A stretch of DNA of 64,000 nucleotides from an uncultured Prevotella sp. (GCA_900319905.1 ONQB01000020.1:1-64000); one strand, 5' to 3'. Shown: positions 53,191 through 63,133, counted from the stretch's first letter. The notes: generated by a model not told the origin, from the sequence alone. Translations and numbers: made by a program.

Positions 53191-55727
53191 AACGACAGGT
53201 AGAAGTCGAAGCGGATGCCCCACTTGCTCACCCCGGGATGGTCGAGATAAGACAGACGGCGCACATAGCCCACGCTGATGAGCTTGAAGATATTGTGGAT
53301 GCCGGCTTCCACCTCCCAATAGGGTTTACTGCCCATGGCATGAGAATTGGCAGGGAACTGATAGAGTATGGCGTCGCCGGGGCGCTTGGCCGGATTGTTC
53401 TTGTCGGTAAGGTCGCCCCAGAAACCTTTCACGTTGACAAACTCACGCCATTTGAGCCGCCGGATGAGCGGGATACGGTTGAGCAGCTTGCCGTTGAGGT
53501 CCCACTTCCATCCCCAGAACACCTGACGGTCGTTGAGGAACTCCCAGTCTTTGACCAGCGACACGGTGTTGTCGGTCTCCACATAGGTGATGTTGACAGG
53601 CGGTTGCAGCAACAGCGGGAAGGGCACCTTGCTCCACTGTGCCGAGGCCCTGACATTGAAGTTCATGAATCCCCATGAGCCGAGCCACTGCCGCTTATAG
53701 AGCCGCAGCGTCGTGATATTGCTCTTGAAGTCACCCCCAAGGAAGTGCTTGAATCCCATGGTATGCGACAGCCCGATTTCAGGCGAGTCGAGGTTGACCG
53801 GCAGACGGGTACGCTTGGTATTGACATAGGTGACACCCGGATTCCACGTGATGCCCACCGTGGCATCGGTGAGACGTATCTTCTTCACCTCCGCACTGCC
53901 GTCGACGGGCAAGAAGTGGAGCCGTCCCTGCGTCTCATTGCTCTGTGTCTGCACGTTGGCAGTGTAGCGCCATCCTGCCTCAGTCTCCCATTCAAACGAC
54001 AGGCGCTGGCGATTGTAGAGGTACATCTCGTTCTGCGACGACGTCCTGAGGGTCATAAACACATTATCCTTGTTGTGGATGAGATTGAGGTCAGAGGGCG
54101 ACATCACGTCGTACGAGGTCTCGAAGGCGATGTTGCGCCGTGGGAACTCAAACGGGCTGAGCTTCTTCTTGTTGAACGAGTAGGTCATCTCCGACCCGTA
54201 GTACCAGCGATGGCTCTTTGTGCCGTAGGCACCGTAGCCCGACCAGAACAGATGTGGGTTGAGGGCAGCCAGCGTGCGGCCCGCCAGACGCAGACGCACA
54301 CCGTCGACGAAATTGTGACTGATGAACGTGTTGACCGGGCCTATGTCGAACTTACTTGGCTTGTCGGTGTTGGTATTCGTCTCGACGTAGTTCTCCACCA
54401 TGAGCTGCACGCCCTTAATGATATACTTCCATCCCTTGCTGTTCTCCATGCGTTTGATGAACTGGTCCATCGACGACTCGCTCTTGGAGAGTTTCACCTG
54501 CCGGTAGCTGTTCCAGAAGTCCTCTCCCCGGTTGAAAGCATCGGCGTCGTGCTTCACCTTCGCCTTGCCCCAGAACAGTTGCTTGGGCAGGGGGCTGAAC
54601 GCATAGTCCGACAACCGCGTTGTGCGCACCACCAGCAGGTTCTGCAACAGCTTGGCGGCATGCACCTCGGCTGCCATGTCGTCACGGGTGAGCACCCACT
54701 CGCCGTTGGACAACTTGGTATACTCCTGTTCGATGCGCATGTCGTCAATCCAGTTCACATCGCTCTTCTTGGGCATGTAGAGGTTGACCTTGCGCACATG
54801 GAGCGTCGAGTCGGCCAGCACATAGAGCTCACCACGGAAGCCGAAGTCCTGCTGGTTGGCCGGAATAAACTGCAGATGATAGCACTTATCCTTGTCAACG
54901 TAGGTGGTGTCCTCGATATAGAAATGATAGAAGGAGATGGCGGTCTCACCGATGGGCGAGACAAACTGATATTGCAGCAACCGGATGTAGTCATCGTAGA
55001 TGTCGACATCGGTAAACACCTCTTTGAGCATGGTGTTGAGAATCTCACCTGTGGCGAGCACCTTTCCGATGCCCGACGACTGCGTGCCACGTATGATATC
55101 CTTCTCGCTGCGCGGATCCTTGCGGTACACATGCTGCGACACCGTCTCATCAACGCTCAGCGGCAGGATGCGCTTCTTGTTGTAAGGTGACACCTCGACC
55201 TGGTCGAGCAGGTAGGAGCGCTTTTGGAAGAACTTACCCTTCAGCTGCTTGTCGGTGACATCGTTGAGCGAGAGGGTGATCTTCTGATAGCGGTCGTACT
55301 GATAATAGTCGTGGTTGCTCAGGTCGGTACGTTTCTTGGCGGCGATGACCCGCCTCATGAGCTCCACGGCAGGGTTGTCCTTGCGCCGGTACTTGCCACG
55401 CTTGCTCTTGACCACCACCTCGCCGATCGACCGTGTGTCATCGTCGAGTTCGATGCGTCCCAGGTCGGTCGTGGTGTCGGTCACCTTGATTGTCTTGGCC
55501 TTGAAGCCCACGCTGGTCACCGTGAGTGCCCAACCTGCATGGCGCTCGATGGAGAACCGGCCATCGAGATCACTCGACACGGCCAGATGATGGCCGCGAT
55601 AGGTCACGCTGGCATAGGGTATGGCATAGCCGTCCTTATCCACAATCTGACCCGTCACCTGGTCGGCTACGGCTGCCACAGTGGCCATGAGCAGACCGAG
55701 AACCAGCAATATTGATTTAGAAAACAT
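53187..55727 (-). CDS. DUF5686 family outer membrane protein with carboxypeptidase-regulatory-like domain
   Basis: An 846-residue protein. Signal peptide about 1-21 (LVLGLLMATVAAVADQ); carboxypeptidase-regulatory-like beta domain at about 23-100 (VTGQIVDKDGYAIPYASVTY, SDLDGRFSI), then a long DUF5686 region predicted to be an outer membrane barrel and ending in alternating hydrophobic strands (IRFDFYLSF). The family is widespread in Bacteroidetes and its function is not known; the N-terminal module is shared with SusC-type receptors. A minus-strand TAACTTTG at 55856-55863 may be its promoter, giving a leader of about 120 bases. Confidence 0.85.
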   Translation of the reverse strand: MFSKSILLVLGLLMATVAAVADQVTGQIVDKDGYAIPYASVTYRGHHLAVSSDLDGRFSIERHAGWALTVTSVGFKAKTIKVTDTTTDLGRIELDDDTRSIGEVVVKSKRGKYRRKDNPAVELMRRVIAAKKRTDLSNHDYYQYDRYQKITLSLNDVTDKQLKGKFFQKRSYLLDQVEVSPYNKKRILPLSVDETVSQHVYRKDPRSEKDIIRGTQSSGIGKVLATGEILNTMLKEVFTDVDIYDDYIRLLQYQFVSPIGETAISFYHFYIEDTTYVDKDKCYHLQFIPANQQDFGFRGELYVLADSTLHVRKVNLYMPKKSDVNWIDDMRIEQEYTKLSNGEWVLTRDDMAAEVHAAKLLQNLLVVRTTRLSDYAFSPLPKQLFWGKAKVKHDADAFNRGEDFWNSYRQVKLSKSESSMDQFIKRMENSKGWKYIIKGVQLMVENYVETNTNTDKPSKFDIGPVNTFISHNFVDGVRLRLAGRTLAALNPHLFWSGYGAYGTKSHRWYYGSEMTYSFNKKKLSPFEFPRRNIAFETSYDVMSPSDLNLIHNKDNVFMTLRTSSQNEMYLYNRQRLSFEWETEAGWRYTANVQTQSNETQGRLHFLPVDGSAEVKKIRLTDATVGITWNPGVTYVNTKRTRLPVNLDSPEIGLSHTMGFKHFLGGDFKSNITTLRLYKRQWLGSWGFMNFNVRASAQWSKVPFPLLLQPPVNITYVETDNTVSLVKDWEFLNDRQVFWGWKWDLNGKLLNRIPLIRRLKWREFVNVKGFWGDLTDKNNPAKRPGDAILYQFPANSHAMGSKPYWEVEAGIHNIFKLISVGYVRRLSYLDHPGVSKWGIRFDFYLSF

Positions 55728-55893
55728 GTCCTTTAGATGATGTATTATCCTGGATTGAACTTTTAGTCCGGAGCCCTCTTGCAGGCTTACCGGAAGGCTT
55801 TTGGGGGAGGAATTATGCCCCTATCTCAAACAACGATAACGAAATTTGAGACACAAAGTTACTCAGAAATAATCGAAAAGATGGAAAACTCTT

Positions 55894-55924
55894 TGATAAA
55901 TTATAGTTTATTATTAATTTTGCA
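55894..55924 (+). promoter_or_regulatory. Promoter of the lipid operon
   Basis: TTTG at 55894-55897 and TAATTTTG at 55917-55924, spacer 19, full consensus match. The PgpA-like gene starts 39 bases later. Confidence 0.78.
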
Positions 55925-55962
55925 CTGACAAACACCTCTCAAGTGACATTAAAGCTATCATT

Positions 55963-56475
55963 ATGAACGACAAAGGAAACCTTACCGATGCCCGTCCGCC
56001 TTTCCTTCCGATGCTCATCGGCTCGGGATTTGGCAGTGGATTCTGGCCATGGGGCCCGGGCACGGCAGGCAGTGTGCTGGCCACTCTCATCTGGGTGGTG
56101 CTGGACTTGTTGCTGCCCGCCGAGGGCAGTTGGCTGTCCATCGTCACATGGATGCTGGCCATCGGCTTCACGCCCATTGGCACGTGGGCCACGGCGCGTC
56201 TGCGTCCCTACTGGGGCGACGACCCGTCGCGTGTGGTCATCGACGAGATGGTGGGCGTGTGGATACCATTGGCCGTGCTCCATCCGGGCGAGTACGCATG
56301 GGCTGTAACCGCGCTGGTGCTCTTCCGCTTCTTCGATATCGTCAAGCCATTGGGCATCAAAGCCCTCGACCGCCGCAAAGGTGCGTTCTGGGTGATGGGC
56401 GACGACATACTGGGCGGCATCTACGCCCTCATCGTGTTGGTAGCTGCCAGAGCCATCTACACGCTAACGGCCTGA
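55963..56475 (+). CDS. PgpA-like lipid phosphatase
   Basis: A 170-residue inner membrane protein with four hydrophobic segments. It has the PgpA motifs: FGSGFWPWGPGTAGS at about 23-37, DDPSRVVIDEMVG at about 86-98, LFRFFDIVKPLG and WVMGDDILGG, which carry the acidic residues that bind magnesium. PgpA removes the phosphate of phosphatidylglycerol phosphate; in gut Bacteroides a PgpA-type protein beside a phosphatidyltransferase is described as acting on phosphatidylinositol phosphate. The neighbours here favour the second role. GtrA follows 2 bases after its stop. Confidence 0.88.
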   Translation: MNDKGNLTDARPPFLPMLIGSGFGSGFWPWGPGTAGSVLATLIWVVLDLLLPAEGSWLSIVTWMLAIGFTPIGTWATARLRPYWGDDPSRVVIDEMVGVWIPLAVLHPGEYAWAVTALVLFRFFDIVKPLGIKALDRRKGAFWVMGDDILGGIYALIVLVAARAIYTLTA

Positions 56476-56477
56476 GC

Positions 56478-56993
56478 ATGGGGAAGATACTTCGCGAGCT
56501 GGTCACCTTCGGCAAGGCCGAAGCCAGCGCCTCTGCCGCCAGTGCCGTGGACTTCGGACTGGCCATAGGCCTCAACGTCTCGGGCCTGCTGACGTATGGC
56601 TACGCCAACATCATCGGTGTGGTGTCGGGCGGACTGACCAACTTCCTGCTCAACAGCCGCTTTGTCTTTGCCAAGACGGGGCGCCGCACACGCAGCCTGG
56701 CCATGCGCTACTTTCTCGTGTGGTCGGGAAGCATGCTGCTCAACGGTGGCGGCACCAATGCCATCACCTACCTGCTGGGTGCCCGCTACTTCGTCCTCGT
56801 CAAGTGCTGCGTGGCCGTCTGCGTGGCCCTTTGCTTCAACTATCCCCTGCAGCGCGCCTTCGTCTTCCGCAAGAAGACTACATGGGAGGAACTGCAGGCG
56901 GAGGAGCATGATCCCGACCGCGACACCCACTCTGAGGCACAGAAGCTGGCTGATACTGCCGTCAGCGACGCCACCGAACAGCGCGACGCCTAA
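56478..56993 (+). CDS. GtrA-like membrane protein
   Basis: A 171-residue inner membrane protein with four helices (YANIIGVVSGGLTNFLLNSR, FLVWSGSMLLNGGGTNAI, and a C-terminal LVKCCVAVCVALCFN followed by the typical YPLQRAFVFRKK). The GtrA family moves prenyl-linked sugars or other lipid-linked groups across the membrane. I start at the ATG 2 bases after the pgpA-like stop. A charged 35-residue tail follows the helices. It may flip a lipid intermediate of the operon's product. Confidence 0.85.
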   Translation: MGKILRELVTFGKAEASASAASAVDFGLAIGLNVSGLLTYGYANIIGVVSGGLTNFLLNSRFVFAKTGRRTRSLAMRYFLVWSGSMLLNGGGTNAITYLLGARYFVLVKCCVAVCVALCFNYPLQRAFVFRKKTTWEELQAEEHDPDRDTHSEAQKLADTAVSDATEQRDA

Positions 56994-57074
56994 GCGACGC
57001 GCCCACAACACATCCACAAGAGCATGACAAACCGCGTACGCTCTCAGCGTACCTCGCATATAGCATATACTATT

Positions 57075-57737
57075 ATGAATTACAGAGATTTTCTTCAAAA
57101 ACTGATTTACAAGTGCATCAACCCGCTCATCCACGGCATGATCAAGGTGGGCATCACCCCCAACATTGTCACCACAGTGGGCTTCCTGGGCAACATTCTG
57201 GCGGCAGCGTTCTTCATCTACGCCTCGCAGCAGCCCGACCTCGACTCCCAGACCAAGACCATCGGCTGGGGTGGCTTCATCATCATCGCCTCAGGTCTGT
57301 TCGACATGATGGACGGTCGTCTGGCCCGCGTGGGCAACATGTCGTCGTCGTTCGGTGCCATGTGGGATTCCACGCTCGACCGTTACAGTGAGCTGGTGTC
57401 TCTCTTCGGCATCGTGCTCGTGTTCCTGGAAGACGGCGACAGCTGGTTCTGGATGGGTGTCGTCAGCTTCGCGGCCATGGTGGGCAGCGTCATGGTGAGC
57501 TATGTGCGTGCCCGTGCCGAAGGTCTCGGTCTGGAGTGCAAGGTGGGTTTCATGCAGCGTCCTGAGCGCGTGGTGGTCACAGCCGTCACCGCCATCATCA
57601 CCGGTCTGACGGGTTCGCTGTGGTGGCTCGCCGGCGGCATGATCCTCATTGCCGTGCTGGCCAATATCACCGCATTCTGGCGCGTGGCTTACTGCTACGG
57701 CAAGCTCAACGAGCGTGACCGGCAGAACCGTCAGTAA
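57075..57737 (+). CDS. CDP-alcohol phosphatidyltransferase (probable phosphatidylinositol-phosphate synthase type)
   Basis: A 220-residue inner membrane enzyme. The signature D-x2-D-G-x2-A-R-x8-G-x3-D-x3-D is present as DMMDGRLARVG then GAMWDSTLDR at about residues 75-100. The start MNYRDFLQKLIYK is chosen because the GITPN segment follows at the usual distance; the 17 codons before it are not conserved in character. Five to six membrane helices follow. Given the PgpA-like and Aur1-like neighbours, inositol phosphate is the most likely alcohol, but glycerol phosphate or serine cannot be excluded from sequence alone. Confidence 0.88.
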   Translation: MNYRDFLQKLIYKCINPLIHGMIKVGITPNIVTTVGFLGNILAAAFFIYASQQPDLDSQTKTIGWGGFIIIASGLFDMMDGRLARVGNMSSSFGAMWDSTLDRYSELVSLFGIVLVFLEDGDSWFWMGVVSFAAMVGSVMVSYVRARAEGLGLECKVGFMQRPERVVVTAVTAIITGLTGSLWWLAGGMILIAVLANITAFWRVAYCYGKLNERDRQNRQ

Positions 57738-57826
57738 GCAACCACTTCAAACCATTACATATCATTCTTCCGCAACCGCCACGGCAGCACCACTGCGACA
57801 GCGGTTGCGCTCTTTCATTTTTCATC

Positions 57827-58639
57827 ATGGACTGCCTGCTTATTGCCATTCTCTTTGCGGTGCTGGTGGCCATCCGGCCCACCCGCCGCTTCACGCTGTA
57901 CATGTTGCCGTGGTTTCTCTTCGGCTTCATCTACAGCAGCATGCGCTTCCTGCCCAACTATGAGGTCAATCCTATCGATGTCAAAGGACTGTACGACGCC
58001 GAAAAGTCGCTCTTTGGCATCACCACCGCCACGGGCACACTGATTCCCGGCGAGTGGTTTGCCCTGCACCACTGCGCCGTGGCCGACATCATGGCCGGGC
58101 TGTTCTACCTCTGTTGGGTGCCAGTGCCCATCATGTTCTCCATCTACCTCTATTTTACGAAGCAATATGAGTGGGTGCTGCGCTTCACGTGGGCGTTTCT
58201 CATCGTCAACCTCGTGGGATTCATCGGCTACTACGTACACCCCGCCGCACCGCCATGGTACGCCATGAACTACGGCTTCACGCCCATTCTGCATACGCCC
58301 GGCAACGTAGGCGGGCTGGGGCGCTTCGACCAGCTGGTGGGTCTCAACATCTTCCACAGCATCTATGGCAAGAACGCCAATGTCTTCGCGGCCATTCCCA
58401 GCCTGCATGCCGCCTACCTGCTTGTCACCACGGTCTACGCCGTGAAGAGCCATCGCCGGTGGTACACCTGCTGTCTGTTTGGCTTCATCTGCGTCGGCAT
58501 CTGGTTCACTGCCGTCTATGCCGGCCACCACTACGTCATCGATGTGTTGCTCGGCATCCTCACCGCCATCATCGGCATGCTCATCACCGAGGCGCTGTGG
58601 CACAAATGGGGAAAAAGAATATTGCCAAAGTCTCTATAG
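57827..58639 (+). CDS. Aur1-like PAP2-family transferase (inositol phosphorylceramide synthase type)
   Basis: A 270-residue inner membrane protein with six to seven hydrophobic segments. The PAP2-type catalytic site is split as in Aur1 proteins: VHPAAPPWY, AAIPSLHAAY with the active-site histidine, and AVYAGHHYVIDVLLG with the second histidine and aspartate. Eukaryotic Aur1 moves phosphoinositol from phosphatidylinositol to ceramide. Sphingolipid-making Bacteroidetes carry homologues. It follows the phosphatidyltransferase after 89 bases and completes the operon, which ends with the terminator at 58679. Confidence 0.87.
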   Translation: MDCLLIAILFAVLVAIRPTRRFTLYMLPWFLFGFIYSSMRFLPNYEVNPIDVKGLYDAEKSLFGITTATGTLIPGEWFALHHCAVADIMAGLFYLCWVPVPIMFSIYLYFTKQYEWVLRFTWAFLIVNLVGFIGYYVHPAAPPWYAMNYGFTPILHTPGNVGGLGRFDQLVGLNIFHSIYGKNANVFAAIPSLHAAYLLVTTVYAVKSHRRWYTCCLFGFICVGIWFTAVYAGHHYVIDVLLGILTAIIGMLITEALWHKWGKRILPKSL

Positions 58640-58678
58640 TTTCTATAGTCTCTATAGCTACTATTATGATTCTGAAGC

Positions 58679-58725
58679 AAAGGGGTAGCCCTGAGAGATA
58701 GCTCGCAGGGCTACCCCTTTACTTT
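58679..58725 (+). terminator. Intrinsic terminator of the lipid operon
   Basis: AAAGGGGTAGCCCTG (58679-58693) pairs with CAGGGCTACCCCTTT (58706-58720), a perfect 15-base stem, followed by a T-rich tail. Just before it, TCTATAG recurs three times (about 58632-58656). Downstream, TAACTTTG at 58829-58836 is a probable -7 box for the next gene, without a clear -33 partner; nothing else is seen in this gap. Confidence 0.9.
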
Positions 58726-58937
58726 TCTACTTTTGGTCCTCGGAGGCAGCATGGCTCATTTCGCACGATTTATCGGAGGAAAAACACAATTTCTTAAACC
58801 AATCGGCCAATATATGTCAAAAAAGACATAACTTTGCAACGTACTTTAATAAGAAAGAAGAAATCAGGATGTCAGGAAACATTCAAACTACATTCCTTAA
58901 GATTAAAAGGTAAAAAACTAGCATCAACGCAAGAGAA

Positions 58938-61685
58938 ATGGAAAATAAAATTCTTCCTCTGTTGCTGTGCCTTGCCTCGGCGGCATCGGCACATAGCAAT
59001 GACAACGTCGTCGATCAGCCAACAGGTGTCAACGACTCCATCAGCCTCAACGAGGTGGTAGTCACCGGTCAGGGCGCGCAGATACAACGGCGCCGTCTGT
59101 CATCGACCTTCGTCAAGGTGCAGGCCAAAGACCTGTCGCCAGTGACCTCCGGCCGTCTCGACGTGGCACTGCAGGACGCACTGCCCGCCGTACAATTCTC
59201 TGTCACCACATCGCAGCCAGGGGCCACGTCCATCATCCGCTCGCGAGGACTGTCATCAGCCTTCGCCAACTCCACGCCCGTCATCTACGTCGACGGCGTG
59301 CGCATGGACAATACCAACACCGATATCTATGCAGCCGCCTCCCACCACGGCTACAGCGCCGAGCCCTACTCCACCTCCGACCTGCCCATGGGACAGACGG
59401 CCGCCACGGGCTCGATAGGCGACATCCCGCTCGACAACATCGACCACATCGAATATGTGCCGGGTGGTGCCGCCACCACACTCTATGGCTCCGACGCTGC
59501 CAACGGCGTGATACAGATCTTCACACGCAAGGGCGGCGACGGACGTTTCCACGCCTTCTTCAGCACGCAGTTCGGACTCGACGAAGCCAACTCACAATAC
59601 TATTATTTCAAACGCACCAAGGACCTGCTCAACCAGACCGGACTGGAGCAGGTGTACCGCCTCGGCTTCGACGGCGGCAACGAACGTTTCGGCTATTCCT
59701 TCGGAGCCAGCATGGGACAGAACACCGGCACGCTCATCCACAACGGCAACGACAGCAAGCGCTACTCCATGCGCTTCGGCTCACGCGTGAAGATCAACAA
59801 GATACTCGACTACGACAACTCGTTCGGCTTCCTCATGCAGGACTTCCGACGCACCCGTAACGGCAACCAGGGGCTCTACACCGGACTGTGGACCACGGAG
59901 TGCAGTGCCGCCAACGACCTGCGCTACACTGCCGCCGACGGCACGGTGAAGAACTTCAACGCCGACATCGACGCCATGGACGACGAGGAGTACGGCATCT
60001 TCAAGACATTCGTCAGCGACGCCGAGCGGCTGCAATACAACCGTACCAACATCAAGCGCTTCCAGACCGCCCACACGCTCACGCTCACGCCGTTTAAGGG
60101 CTTCAGCGTCAAAGGCATCTTCGGTCTGGACTACCGCCGCAGTACCAACAAGGAGATTACGACCAACGAATGGCTCATCCTCACGCAGGTGAAGCCGGAG
60201 GGCACAAGCGATGCAGGGCGTGTGTTCAACACCGACCGCGACTACCTCGGCATCACGGCCGACATCAACGCTCGCCACAGCCTATACCTCGGCAACTGGC
60301 TGAGCAACATCGCCACCGTCGGCTTCCAGTACTTCAACACCCACGACAAGCAGACCATGCTCAACGGCACCAACGTGCGCGACGGCGTGAAGGTGATGAG
60401 CGGAGCCGGCACCATCACGGGCGACGAGTATCTGAGCTACCTCCACAGCTACGGCTGCTACCTGCAGGACAACATCGGCTTCCTCAACCGCTACTACATC
60501 GACCTCGGCCTGCGCACCGACTACAACAGCGCGTTCGGCGACAACACGGGCTGGCAATGGTACCCCAAGGCCGGTCTGTCGTACATCATCAGCGACGAGG
60601 ACTTCATGGCCCCACTGCGGCAGAGCGGCATCGTGTCGAGCCTGCGCCTGCGGGCCAACGCGGGCATCGCCGGCAACTTCCCACCGGCCTTCGCATGGCA
60701 GCGCACCATCAACATCGCGGCTTACCAGGGCAAGCAGGCTGCCACCTTCGGCGAATATGGCAACCCCGACCTCGGACCGGAGAAGATGCACTCCTATGAG
60801 GGCGGATTCGAGGCCTCGCTGTTCCACAACAAGCTTAACATCGGCTTCACCTATTACTATACCCGCACGCTCGACGCCATCTTCAGCATTCCCACACTGC
60901 CCTCCTCGGGACAGTCATCGACCTATCTGGCCAACGTGGGCGAGATACGCAACCACGGCATGGAATGGACGCTCGGCATCAACGCCATCGACACACGCGA
61001 CTGGACGCTGACCTTCAACGCCTCTGCCAACACCAACCACAACCGCGTGGCCTCAACCGGCGGACAGGTGACGTTCCGCATCGGCGGCTTCGACCCGGCC
61101 ACCATCATGAACGCCGTCACCGAGGGCAAGCCCATCGGCTATCTCTACGGCAACAAGGCCGTGCTCAACAGCGACGGCTCACTCAAGGAGGTGCTCACCG
61201 ACCAGGACCTCGGTTCCACACTGCCTACATTCTACGGCAACTTCAGCATCAAGGCACGCTACCGCAACCTGCGACTCAACATCGCCGGCGACTACCAGAC
61301 GGGCGCCTACGTCCACTCCTTCGACGCACAGTTCCGCTTCCGAAAGGGCATCACCGACACACGCATCCCCGCCAAGGCTCTGGAGGGACTCAGCCAGAAG
61401 TCGGCTTGGCTGTATTTCACCAATTACTTCGTGAGCAAGGCCGACTTCCTCAAGATACGTAACATCGGCCTCGACTATACCTTCTCACTGCCCTTCCTGC
61501 CCATCAAGAAGATCAACGCCGCATTTAACGTCTACAACCCGCTGGCCTTCACTGCCTCTCACTGGGACCCAGAGGCCACACTCTCCGGCGCACTCTCGCA
61601 GGGCGGCGTGTCAACGGGCGGCATCAACTACGCCACCTTCAGCGCACCACGGCAGTATATCCTTACGCTCACCTTTGACTTCTAA
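58938..61685 (+). CDS. TonB-dependent receptor lacking the regulatory N-domain
   Basis: A 915-residue outer membrane receptor. A signal peptide (about 1-19) leads directly to a TonB box region SISLNEVVVTGQG and a plug domain (SIIRSRGLSSAFANSTPVIY, GSDAANGVIQIFTRKGGDGR); the carboxypeptidase-regulatory domain of typical SusC proteins is missing. The barrel is full length and ends in LTLTFDF. It pairs with the SusD-like lipoprotein 17 bases downstream, so it belongs to the SusC-like transporters despite the short N-terminus. Substrate not predictable. Confidence 0.93.
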   Translation: MENKILPLLLCLASAASAHSNDNVVDQPTGVNDSISLNEVVVTGQGAQIQRRRLSSTFVKVQAKDLSPVTSGRLDVALQDALPAVQFSVTTSQPGATSIIRSRGLSSAFANSTPVIYVDGVRMDNTNTDIYAAASHHGYSAEPYSTSDLPMGQTAATGSIGDIPLDNIDHIEYVPGGAATTLYGSDAANGVIQIFTRKGGDGRFHAFFSTQFGLDEANSQYYYFKRTKDLLNQTGLEQVYRLGFDGGNERFGYSFGASMGQNTGTLIHNGNDSKRYSMRFGSRVKINKILDYDNSFGFLMQDFRRTRNGNQGLYTGLWTTECSAANDLRYTAADGTVKNFNADIDAMDDEEYGIFKTFVSDAERLQYNRTNIKRFQTAHTLTLTPFKGFSVKGIFGLDYRRSTNKEITTNEWLILTQVKPEGTSDAGRVFNTDRDYLGITADINARHSLYLGNWLSNIATVGFQYFNTHDKQTMLNGTNVRDGVKVMSGAGTITGDEYLSYLHSYGCYLQDNIGFLNRYYIDLGLRTDYNSAFGDNTGWQWYPKAGLSYIISDEDFMAPLRQSGIVSSLRLRANAGIAGNFPPAFAWQRTINIAAYQGKQAATFGEYGNPDLGPEKMHSYEGGFEASLFHNKLNIGFTYYYTRTLDAIFSIPTLPSSGQSSTYLANVGEIRNHGMEWTLGINAIDTRDWTLTFNASANTNHNRVASTGGQVTFRIGGFDPATIMNAVTEGKPIGYLYGNKAVLNSDGSLKEVLTDQDLGSTLPTFYGNFSIKARYRNLRLNIAGDYQTGAYVHSFDAQFRFRKGITDTRIPAKALEGLSQKSAWLYFTNYFVSKADFLKIRNIGLDYTFSLPFLPIKKINAAFNVYNPLAFTASHWDPEATLSGALSQGGVSTGGINYATFSAPRQYILTLTFDF

Positions 61686-61702
61686 TAATAGACTTTTCAA
61701 CA

Positions 61703-63133
61703 ATGAAGACCATATATTCTTCCCTCTTGGGCGGTCTGGCGCTGAGCCTGACCATGACACTGGCATCGTGCAGCCTGATTGAACCCGGCGACACGCAGAG
61801 CCCTAACGTCACTGACGACACTTATCTTAATCAGCCCAATGCCATGCAGACTTGGGTGAACGGTGTGAAGATGAACTTCGCACAATGCATGGGCAGCTAC
61901 GCACAGCTCATGGAGATTTTGTCGGACAACTACTACAACAACTACACGCGCAGCAACCGCGTATTCGACACGCCGGTCATGAAAGACAACGACGAGGACG
62001 TGATACAGCTGCAGCGCTACGTGGGCACGCTGCGCGAGTCGGTAGACTACGCCTACAACACCGTGCGACGCCACGACCCTACGCTGACACAGCAGGAGCA
62101 GTACGACCTCTATACGGCCAAGACGTTCTCACAGATTCTCGCAGGCGAGTTCTTCACAGCACTGCCCGACAAGGACGGCGGTGAACCCGTGGAGTGGCGC
62201 ACGCATCTCACCGAAGCGCTCGCGCTGGCCGACAGCGTGCGGCAGTATGCGGCCAATGACTCGGCACGTGCCTTCGCCCATACGCTCAAGGCACGCATCT
62301 ACTACCGTCTCGGACAGAAGACGGAAGCGGTGAGCGAGGCTAAGGAGGCGCTCAGACAAAACAGCAAGTTCTATGTACAGGTGACCTACGACGGGGCCAA
62401 CAACGTCAACAACGTAGCGCAGGAGGCCATCTGGGGCACGTGGTTCCAGCCGCTGCCACGCCTCGACTTCCTCGATCCGAAATATGTGCAGCTGTCATCG
62501 ACCTATCAGAGTCCGGTGACCATCGCCAAGGCTGAAGAGGACTACCTCATCCTGGCCGAGGCGGCAGCCTGCGACAACGACGGCAACACGGCACGCAGTT
62601 ATCTGCAGCAGTTGCTCACGCTCGTGGCTCAGCGGCCGGTACTCCACGACGTTGACGACCATCTCGAAGGCCGGTTCAACGGTGGCTCACGTCACTACCC
62701 AACGGGTTCGGCCTACGCCGTGGCAGCATCGGCAAACGACTCACTGCGTCACGGACTCGTACTGGACCGCACACAGCCCATCAGCGTGCCCATCATCTCA
62801 GGCACGTCTGTAACCACGGCTATGGTGGAGGCCGCACAGACGCAGGATCAGCTCCTGGAACTGATCTATCTGATGCGACAGGAAATCTTCTTCGGAGAAG
62901 GTCGTAGGCCGGCAGATCTGGGTCTGCGCATGCCGCTGAGCAATGTGGAGGCGGCACACGTGAAGGATGCCAAGGACTATGGCACGGCCGTCATTCCACC
63001 TTTCATTCCGACCGACGGTGGTATGGATGATTTCACCATGGATGAGGACAACCACACGGTGATTATCAAGTACAACATGAACCGCGTGATCGTTGAGAAC
63101 AAAAACAGCGAGTACGTCGTTCCGTTCATTTAG
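61703..63133 (+). CDS. SusD/RagB-like lipoprotein
   Basis: A 476-residue lipoprotein with lipidated cysteine at residue 23 (TLASCSLIEPGDTQ). The helical N-terminal region (LYTAKTFSQILAGEFFTALP, FAHTLKARIYYRLGQKTEAV) and C-terminal ELIYLMRQEIFFGEGRRPADLG match the SusD family; it is shorter than the protein at 14160. It follows its TonB receptor by 17 bases. Its stop codon TAG is shared with the first bases of a family C palindrome, which may act as terminator. Confidence 0.9.
   Translation: MKTIYSSLLGGLALSLTMTLASCSLIEPGDTQSPNVTDDTYLNQPNAMQTWVNGVKMNFAQCMGSYAQLMEILSDNYYNNYTRSNRVFDTPVMKDNDEDVIQLQRYVGTLRESVDYAYNTVRRHDPTLTQQEQYDLYTAKTFSQILAGEFFTALPDKDGGEPVEWRTHLTEALALADSVRQYAANDSARAFAHTLKARIYYRLGQKTEAVSEAKEALRQNSKFYVQVTYDGANNVNNVAQEAIWGTWFQPLPRLDFLDPKYVQLSSTYQSPVTIAKAEEDYLILAEAAACDNDGNTARSYLQQLLTLVAQRPVLHDVDDHLEGRFNGGSRHYPTGSAYAVAASANDSLRHGLVLDRTQPISVPIISGTSVTTAMVEAAQTQDQLLELIYLMRQEIFFGEGRRPADLGLRMPLSNVEAAHVKDAKDYGTAVIPPFIPTDGGMDDFTMDEDNHTVIIKYNMNRVIVENKNSEYVVPFI

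Noticed and set aside
53745..55190. 481-codon ORF opposite the DUF5686 gene
   Set aside because: Antisense shadow of a gene with signal peptide and family match.
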